This document shows positions 1-5,890 of a DNA stretch of 9,795 bases, one piece after another. Below the pieces are notes generated by a model. It worked only from the letters and a program-made list of their open reading frames with translations, made no database searches and was not told the origin of the DNA. Made by a program: the position numbers and the translations under genes. Position 1 is the stretch's first letter. The number at the start of each line of letters is the position of its first letter. This stretch comes from Candidatus Margulisiibacteriota bacterium (GTDB lineage: Bacteria > Margulisbacteria > WOR-1 > JAKLHX01 > JBAZKV01), in contig JBAZKV010000036.1 of the NCBI GenBank assembly GCA_041650635.1, positions 1 through 9,795 of the forward strand, given 5' to 3'.

Positions 1-185
1 CGGCCAACAGGTCAACGGCATCATACCATGTGACATTCGGTCTCAACAGGATAACAACGAACAATGTGCTTGCGTGGAGCGACACATCGATAACGGTCAA
101 GGTGCCGTCGGTAGCCAACGGGGTATACCCTGTGCAGGTAAGGTCCAATGACAGGGAAAGCAACTTTGTTGACTTTACGGTGGGA
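1..185 (+). repeat. Direct repeat copy 1 (end of an IPT module)
   Basis: These 185 bases match 1921-2105 with a single difference (base 122 G against base 2042 T), which is synonymous (GGG/GGT, Gly). The spacing is exactly 1,920 bases, or 640 codons, so the repeat is in frame. Similarity stops sharply at base 186, at the end of the IPT domain. The repeat probably continues leftwards beyond the window. Confidence 0.97.
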
Positions 186-3100
186 GATCCTAACAGCTAC
201 AGGCCCACAGTAACGAATGTAAATCCGAACAGCGGAGTTAACAATGCTGCCACAACGGTAGTGGTGACAGGGACAAACTTCACCGGAGCAACAGCGGTAA
301 AGCTGGGTACAACGACCCTTACATATGCAGTTAACAGTGCAACACAGATAACGGCGACAGTGCCTGCTGGACTAACAGCAAACACATATCACATAACGGT
401 AACGAACGCATACGGGACCTCAGCAACAAGCGCGGCGGACCAGTTCACGGTAATAGATGTGAACACCCTTAAACCCACAGTAACAAATGTTAATCCGAAC
501 AGCGGAGTTAACAATGCTGCCACAACGGTAGTGGTAACAGGGACAAACTTCACCGGAGCAACAGCGGTAAAGCTGGGTACAACGACCCTTACATATACAG
601 TTGACAGCGCTACACAGATAACGGCAACAGTGCCTGCCGGACTAACAGCAAACACATATCACATAACAGTAACGAACGCGTACGGGACCTCAGCAACAAG
701 CGCGGCAGACCAGTTCACGGTGACCGATCCATTAAGCCAGGTGCCGACAGTAACTGGGATAGTACCAAATACGGGACCGAACAATGTGCCTACTGCAGTG
801 GTGATAACGGGAACGAACTTTACAGGAGTTACGGGAGTAGATCTTGGTTCTACGCCGCTGGCTTCATACACGGTTGACAGCCCGACACAGATAACAGCGA
901 CAGTGCCTGCGGGAGTGATACCGGGGGCCTATCATGTAACGGTCACCAACGGGCACGGGACATCAGCGCAGACGCCTGCGGATGTGTTCACAGTAACGGA
1001 CGGGGGCGGGGACATAATAATAGACAATTATGAAGAGAACGGTCTGCCTGATCCGAGAGGGCAGATGGGCTACTACTTCAATTCAGGGAGCCAGGCGGGA
1101 GAGGCGCTGATAGGGGACCCGGCGAACTCTACGGCAACCATCTACGAAGGGCTCAAGTCGATGCAGTTGACATATCCGGGAGCAACAGCGGGACAATGGG
1201 GCGGGTACTGGGGCGGCGGGTTGTTGAACCCTGCCTTAGAGGCGATAGACATAAGTTCGGCAAATATGCTGGTGTACTACGTTAAAGGGGACGGGACAGG
1301 GAACACGGCAAGGCTGTCGGTAACGGAATACAAGGACGGTACAAATGACGAGGCATACAGAGCGCTTGACAGCTACAAGCTGAACAACAGCGCATCATTC
1401 AAAGAGATCAAGGTGCCGTACACGAGGATATGGAGGGATGAATACAGCGGAGCGGTAAAGGATGACAACGTATTTTCCAACAAGGTAAAGAGCTACACCT
1501 TTGTGTACGAGGGGACAAACGCGAACGCATTAAGCAGCAACATAGACCTGCTTAAGGCGGTCAACTGGACAGGGCCGATAATAGACCTTCTTGGGCCGAG
1601 CCACGGGCCGGTGGGGACAACAGTAACTGTTATCGGAAGGAACTTTGGAGCGACCAAGGGGACAAGCACGATAACGCTGAACGGGGTAGTGGCGGCGACC
1701 TCTTCGTGGAACGCGACCAAGATAGTAATGACAGTGCCTGCGGGAGCTGCCAGCGGGCTGGTTGAAGTGACAGTCGGGGGTGCAGTGAGCAACGGAGTGC
1801 CGTTCACGGTAACGACAGCGCCTACGCCGGGGCCGATGATAACGGCGGTAACGCCTAATGTTGGTCTGGCTGGGACGACAGTAGTGATAACGGGAACGAA
1901 CTTCCTGGTAGATCCGGGAGCGGCCAACAGGTCAACGGCATCATACCATGTGACATTCGGTCTCAACAGGATAACAACGAACAATGTGCTTGCGTGGAGC
2001 GACACATCGATAACGGTCAAGGTGCCGTCGGTAGCCAACGGTGTATACCCTGTGCAGGTAAGGTCCAATGACAGGGAAAGCAACTTTGTTGACTTTACGG
2101 TGGGAATTCCGACCAATGTTCCGCCTGATGCCCCGACCAACCTAAAGGGTGTTGCGGATTCCACCAGCCAGATAACCTGGACCTGGAGCGACAACTCGAA
2201 CAATGAAACAGGGTTCCAGCTGTTCGATGCCGCAGCTTCTCTTAAGGCGGCAACGGCGGTTAACACTGCATCCACAAAGGAAGCGGGACTGTCGCCCAAC
2301 ACGCCGTATACAAGACATGCGGTGGCCTATAATGCTCACGGGACCTCGGACAAATCCAATACCGAGACCAGATATACTCTGGCCAATCCTCCCGTCAATC
2401 TGAAGCAGGCAGGTTCTACGGCTTCCACGATATCGTTCACCTGGAATCCGGGGCCGGGCGGAGCCAGCAAGTACTCTATTTACAGGGCCGAAACGATCAC
2501 AGAAAAATCGACCATAGACCCGTCAAGCGTAAAGTGGATAAAGCTTGCCGACTCGGCGGTCGAAAGAAAATATACGGACACCGGCTTGAAGCCAAATACC
2601 AAGTATCTGTACGGAGTATCGGCTTATAACGGGGACATGATAGAGACCACCGTGATGGGCCTGGATAACATGACGACAATGAGCACGCTGTCAGACGATG
2701 TGCCTCCAACTATAACCAATGTCACGTTCAACGACAAGAGCGTGCTGCCCAGGGACATAATAAGAAGGGTCCCGACGCTGAAAGCCACGATCCTTGATGA
2801 TGTTGCGGTAGATGCTGCGACCATACTTGTTGACCTGGGCGCGCCATACAGCACTTCTTCTGACCCGGCTGTGGCTTACGACGCGGCAACGGGAGCAACG
2901 GTCCTGACCCTTGTAAGCCCGCTTTCTGAAGGGGCGCTCACCGTTACGATCACTGCCAAGGATACTTCCGGAAATACGGCGACCCACAGCATAGTTGTAA
3001 GGGTGCCGTCGGATGATGTGTATATAGAAGGAGACCTGTTCAATTATCCTAACCCATTCAATCCTCTTGGCGAGGTGACAAAGTTCGGGTTCAACCTAAG

Positions 3101-3311
3101 CCAGGATGCAAATGTCAACCTGTACCTGTTCGACACCTCCGGCAGGATAGTGCTTAACAGGGCCCACGCGGGCACAGCCGGCTACAACGAGATAGAGTGG
3201 AACGGCACCAATGATTATGGAGAGGTCTCGGGCAACGGCGTGTATCTTGCCAGACTTGTCTACGGCAGCAAACTCCTTGGTAAATGCAAGGTGTGGGTGG
3301 TGAAGAGATGA
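1..3311 (+). CDS. Large secreted IPT/TIG-repeat surface protein with FN3 and FlgD/T9SS-like C-terminal domain (5' end missing)
   Basis: The frame is open from base 3 through the left edge, so the true start and any signal peptide lie outside the window; the GTG at base 30 is internal. Domains by base position: tail of an IPT/TIG domain (3-185), three tandem IPT domains (204-1010), a beta-sandwich resembling carbohydrate-binding jelly-rolls (1011-1568), two more IPT domains (1572-1829 and 1830-2105), two fibronectin-III-like domains (2109-2381 and 2382-2690), an Ig-like domain (2703-3010) and a FlgD-Ig-like C-terminal domain (3018-3308) containing NYPNPFNP and ending KVWVVKR. IPT hallmarks include VxGTNF, QITATVPAG and YHVTVTN. 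The C-terminal domain resembles sorting domains of type IX secretion substrates. The likely role is an extracellular adhesin or surface-layer component; the ligand is unknown. The stop overlaps the start of the next gene. The domain calls are secure, but the export route and function are inferred. Confidence 0.88.
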   Translation, partial: ANRSTASYHVTFGLNRITTNNVLAWSDTSITVKVPSVANGVYPVQVRSNDRESNFVDFTVGDPNSYRPTVTNVNPNSGVNNAATTVVVTGTNFTGATAVKLGTTTLTYAVNSATQITATVPAGLTANTYHITVTNAYGTSATSAADQFTVIDVNTLKPTVTNVNPNSGVNNAATTVVVTGTNFTGATAVKLGTTTLTYTVDSATQITATVPAGLTANTYHITVTNAYGTSATSAADQFTVTDPLSQVPTVTGIVPNTGPNNVPTAVVITGTNFTGVTGVDLGSTPLASYTVDSPTQITATVPAGVIPGAYHVTVTNGHGTSAQTPADVFTVTDGGGDIIIDNYEENGLPDPRGQMGYYFNSGSQAGEALIGDPANSTATIYEGLKSMQLTYPGATAGQWGGYWGGGLLNPALEAIDISSANMLVYYVKGDGTGNTARLSVTEYKDGTNDEAYRALDSYKLNNSASFKEIKVPYTRIWRDEYSGAVKDDNVFSNKVKSYTFVYEGTNANALSSNIDLLKAVNWTGPIIDLLGPSHGPVGTTVTVIGRNFGATKGTSTITLNGVVAATSSWNATKIVMTVPAGAASGLVEVTVGGAVSNGVPFTVTTAPTPGPMITAVTPNVGLAGTTVVITGTNFLVDPGAANRSTASYHVTFGLNRITTNNVLAWSDTSITVKVPSVANGVYPVQVRSNDRESNFVDFTVGIPTNVPPDAPTNLKGVADSTSQITWTWSDNSNNETGFQLFDAAASLKAATAVNTASTKEAGLSPNTPYTRHAVAYNAHGTSDKSNTETRYTLANPPVNLKQAGSTASTISFTWNPGPGGASKYSIYRAETITEKSTIDPSSVKWIKLADSAVERKYTDTGLKPNTKYLYGVSAYNGDMIETTVMGLDNMTTMSTLSDDVPPTITNVTFNDKSVLPRDIIRRVPTLKATILDDVAVDAATILVDLGAPYSTSSDPAVAYDAATGATVLTLVSPLSEGALTVTITAKDTSGNTATHSIVVRVPSDDVYIEGDLFNYPNPFNPLGEVTKFGFNLSQDANVNLYLFDTSGRIVLNRAHAGTAGYNEIEWNGTNDYGEVSGNGVYLARLVYGSKLLGKCKVWVVKR
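204..1010 (+). repeat. Three tandem 270-bp units encoding IPT/TIG domains
   Basis: The units start at 204, 474 and 744, each at the codons for PTVT, giving a 270-bp (90-codon) period. Over about 250 bases units 1 and 2 differ at about 12 positions by my reading, and only two of these change the protein within the conserved core (TYAVNS against TYTVDS). Unit 3 is clearly more diverged but keeps GTNFTG, QITATVPAG and YHVTVTN. The linkers between units (around VIDVNTLK and VTDPLSQV) are not conserved. Confidence 0.95.
1921..2105 (+). repeat. Direct repeat copy 2 (end of an IPT module)
   Basis: This is the second copy of the 185-base repeat at 1-185 and forms the C-terminal two thirds of the IPT domain at 1830-2105. 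The encoded segments are identical from ANRSTASYH to VDFTVG. After it the protein enters a fibronectin-III-like domain, while after copy 1 it enters the tandem IPT array. The junction therefore sits at a domain border, as expected for module shuffling or duplication. Confidence 0.97.
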
Positions 3312-5263
3312 ACATAGTGAAGAAATACATATCCTTATTTGCAGCACTGGTGCTTACGGCAGGGATAGGGCTTGCCGCAGAGATCGGCTCTTTTTCGGAT
3401 CCGATGTACATCGGTGTTGGCGCAAGGCCTCTTGGTATGGGCAAGGCTTATGTTGCTGTTGCCCAGGACGGTGAGACACTGTTCCTGAACCCTGCCGGTC
3501 TTGGCAGGCTTAACGGCCCTAAACTTACAAGCATGTATTCCTCGCTCATGGGAGATGTCAGCTATATGGCCCTTGCCGGGACTTATCCTCTTGAGGTAGG
3601 CTCTGTCGGACTGGGCTATGTTGGTTCGCGCGTTGACAATATATGGATACTCGGCAGCGATGCGGTCTCCGCAGACCATTATCCGACCCCGGCGGGACTC
3701 GGAGGCTGGAGCAATAATCTGCTGTTCTTGTCATACGGCTTTCCTCTGTCGGCAGTGACCGAACACGGCAAGGACCTTTATTTTGGCGCCAACCTTAAGT
3801 ATTTTGATAAAGTAAATTCCGGTACCAGCGATGCCACGGCGGCTGACGGCAGGGGGGTCGATCTTGATCTTGGCGTACTTTATACTCCCAAAGGCTGGCT
3901 CAGCCTGGGACTTAACCAGCAAAACATTCTTCCTGCCAGCCTGGGAGGGGTAGTTACCTATAAGAGCGGGATAGAAGAAAGCATACCGTCCATCACAAAG
4001 GCAGGCGTCAGCGTGGGTGTGCTAGGAAAGGCTGACAAGGCCCTTATCGAATCCAACATGAAACTGACCCTTGCCGCGGATGCCGACCTTTATCCGTTCG
4101 ATCCCAAGAGGCAAGCAGGGCTGCATCTGGGCGCCGAATGGTGGCCCATAGAAGCACTTGCCCTGCGTGCCGGTATCGACAAAGATCCCGTTCCTGCTAC
4201 CGTGAGCGCGGCTGAGGCTACAAACCTTACTGCCGGTGTCGGCCTCAGGCTTAGCGGGATAGCCTTTGATTACGCGTATCATCCGTATTCTTCTATTAAA
4301 GAGAACGCGACCCACTACTTCTCTATCTCATATGTCGGAAGCGACGAAGAGAAGAAAAAAGAAGGCTATATCACTATGCTAAAGCCAAGGGACAAGCTTA
4401 TCACAAGAAGGAACTATGTTACCGTTTCCGGCATAGCTCATCCTTCTGTGGACAGGATAGAGGTCAACAAAGTTCCGCTCGCATACGACCGCCGGACTTC
4501 CGACAGGACCTTCAGCCAAAAGATAGATCTGCCGGTGCATGGCAAGAACCTGCTCATCATCGAAGCGTTCGACGGCAAAGGCAATCTTCTTGAAAGCCAC
4601 AGAAGAAGGATCTTAAGGCTTAAGACATTTGGCGATGTCGGCGAAGATCACTGGGCAAGGCTCCCGATAGAGTATTGCGCCACCGGCGACCTTGTAGAAG
4701 GCTATCCTGACAGCAGCTTCAGGCCGGAAAGGGTTTTGACAAGAGCAGAACTGGCCACGATACTGGTCAGGGCAAAGGGAGAATCTCTTATAGATTATGA
4801 TCCCAAAGTCAAGCTGTATCCTGATGTCGCTCTGGGCCACTGGGCATCGGTATACATTAAGACCGCAACAGCCAGGGGGCTTGTGGTCGGCTATCCTGAC
4901 GGGACCTTTAAGCCAAGCAGGATAATAAACAGGGTAGAAGGGGTCTCGGTCCTGTCAAGGTTTGACGGACTGAATTCGCCGATACCGGAATACAAGCCGT
5001 ATTCCGATGTCGGACTAAAGCACTGGGCTGTAGGGTCCATTGAAGCGGCCAAGCAAAAAGGCCTGCTTGACTTCATAACTTCCGACAGGCTCCTGTTAAA
5101 GCGGGGACTGGCAAGGTCCGAGGCTGTAGAGATGCTGGCCAAGACCGATTACGGCAAGGAAAGAATAGACTGGCTGCTTGACTGGGAACGCGGCTACGGC
5201 CCCAATTCCATGGCCAATGTTAAAAAACCGAGGCAGTTCTTCCTAAGGTCAGAGAATTACTAG
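3308..5263 (+). CDS. PorV/FadL-type outer-membrane barrel fused to an Ig-like domain and three SLH domains
   Basis: The chosen start (ATG at 3308, 651 aa) overlaps the upstream stop in an ATGA arrangement and gives a clean signal peptide: MNIVKK, then a hydrophobic stretch, with likely cleavage near GLAA/E around residue 24. The frame is open 24 bases further up, to an ATG at 3284, but that would place eight extra residues ahead of the signal peptide. Residues 25 to about 350 look like a PorV/PorQ/FadL-type beta-barrel, with the family signature ARPLGMGKAYVAV and LNPAGLG near residues 39-66. Residues 355-438 look like an Ig-like domain. Three SLH domains follow at 441-493, 503-554 and 565-614 (FGDVGEDHWA, YPDVALGHWA and YSDVGLKHWA). 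SLH domains bind cell-wall polymers, so the protein probably spans the outer membrane and is anchored in the periplasm. Translational coupling suggests it works with the upstream surface protein, perhaps as carrier or anchor. Strand count and role are inferred. Confidence 0.87.
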   Translation: MNIVKKYISLFAALVLTAGIGLAAEIGSFSDPMYIGVGARPLGMGKAYVAVAQDGETLFLNPAGLGRLNGPKLTSMYSSLMGDVSYMALAGTYPLEVGSVGLGYVGSRVDNIWILGSDAVSADHYPTPAGLGGWSNNLLFLSYGFPLSAVTEHGKDLYFGANLKYFDKVNSGTSDATAADGRGVDLDLGVLYTPKGWLSLGLNQQNILPASLGGVVTYKSGIEESIPSITKAGVSVGVLGKADKALIESNMKLTLAADADLYPFDPKRQAGLHLGAEWWPIEALALRAGIDKDPVPATVSAAEATNLTAGVGLRLSGIAFDYAYHPYSSIKENATHYFSISYVGSDEEKKKEGYITMLKPRDKLITRRNYVTVSGIAHPSVDRIEVNKVPLAYDRRTSDRTFSQKIDLPVHGKNLLIIEAFDGKGNLLESHRRRILRLKTFGDVGEDHWARLPIEYCATGDLVEGYPDSSFRPERVLTRAELATILVRAKGESLIDYDPKVKLYPDVALGHWASVYIKTATARGLVVGYPDGTFKPSRIINRVEGVSVLSRFDGLNSPIPEYKPYSDVGLKHWAVGSIEAAKQKGLLDFITSDRLLLKRGLARSEAVEMLAKTDYGKERIDWLLDWERGYGPNSMANVKKPRQFFLRSENY

Positions 5264-5271
5264 GCCCAGAC

Positions 5272-5300
5272 TTATCAAGGGCTTTCCAAAATGTTATAAT
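5272..5300 (+). promoter_or_regulatory. Sigma-70-type promoter with extended -10 for pth-mfd
   Basis: A perfect TATAAT at 5295-5300 is preceded by TGT (5292-5294), giving an extended -10. A partial -35, TTATCA (4 of 6 to TTGACA), sits at 5272-5277 with a 17-base spacer. Transcription would start near 5306-5308, leaving a leader of only about 16-18 bases before the pth ATG at 5324. GAGG at 5309-5312 is the only ribosome-binding candidate, 11 bases from the start. Confidence 0.72.
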
Positions 5301-5323
5301 CCCTTCCTGAGGCGCATATCCGC

Positions 5324-5887
5324 ATGTATCTGATCGCAGGGCTCGGTAATCCGGGCAAAGAATATGAAGAAACCAGGCATAACCTTGGCTTTGAGGTTAT
5401 AGGCCGCCTTGCTCTTGAGGCCGGGGCAGTCCTCAAAAACGACCGCAAGTTCAGGGCAAAAGCGACAAAGGCCGCTCTTGCCGGCCAACACGCTGTCCTT
5501 TTGGCCCCGCAGACCTTTATGAACCTGAGCGGACAGGCGGTAAAAGCCGCGTCGGATTACTACAAGATACCCCCGGACAAAATAGTGCTTGTCTATGATG
5601 ACATTGACCTTGAAGAAGGTCAGGTCAGGATCAAGGTCGGAGGAGGTTCTGCCGGCCACAAAGGGGTAGGATCGGTGATAGAACATCTAAATGCCAGGGA
5701 TTTTATAAGGGTCAGGATAGGAGCGGGCCGTCCCGTTTTAAGGGAGGCCGCAGACCATGTCCTTTCCAGGCTGGAAGAAGATAAAAAGGATGTTTTTTCT
5801 TCCGCCTTAAATACGGCCGCGCTTGCGGTCGTTGAAATTGTGGCGAACGGACCCGAGGCCGCAATGAACAAGTTCAACGGGGTCTAG
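5324..5887 (+). CDS. pth: Peptidyl-tRNA hydrolase
   Basis: This enzyme cleaves the ester bond of peptidyl-tRNAs released prematurely from ribosomes and so recycles tRNA in the cytoplasm. The 187 residues match the usual bacterial Pth length. It opens MYLIAGLGNPGKEYEETRHN, the family N-terminus, which fixes the start. Residues corresponding to the E. coli active site are present: N9, H19 (catalytic), M66-N67 in TFMNLSG, D92 in VYDDIDL, and H112 in GGGSAGHKG. It is the first gene of an operon with mfd, which begins 3 bases after its stop. An extended -10 promoter lies just upstream. Nothing is missing or unusual in the protein. Confidence 0.98.
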   Translation: MYLIAGLGNPGKEYEETRHNLGFEVIGRLALEAGAVLKNDRKFRAKATKAALAGQHAVLLAPQTFMNLSGQAVKAASDYYKIPPDKIVLVYDDIDLEEGQVRIKVGGGSAGHKGVGSVIEHLNARDFIRVRIGAGRPVLREAADHVLSRLEEDKKDVFSSALNTAALAVVEIVANGPEAAMNKFNGV

Positions 5888-5890
5888 GAA

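Noticed and set aside
1493..2302. Long open frame of 269 codons on the minus strand
   Set aside because: It lies wholly inside the IPT gene, reads as low-complexity V/T/L-rich sequence, and follows from the repeat codon bias. No ribosome site or family resemblance was seen.
3284..3307. Upstream ATG of the barrel-SLH gene at 3284
   Set aside because: It would add MQGVGGEE before a good signal peptide. The ATGA overlap at 3308 gives the standard signal peptide start.
5262..5284. Possible terminator hairpin after the SLH gene (GGCCC pairing with GGGC)
   Set aside because: The stem is only about 4-6 pairs with an 11-base loop and just three T residues after it, and it overlaps the -35 of the next promoter. 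It is too weak to call.
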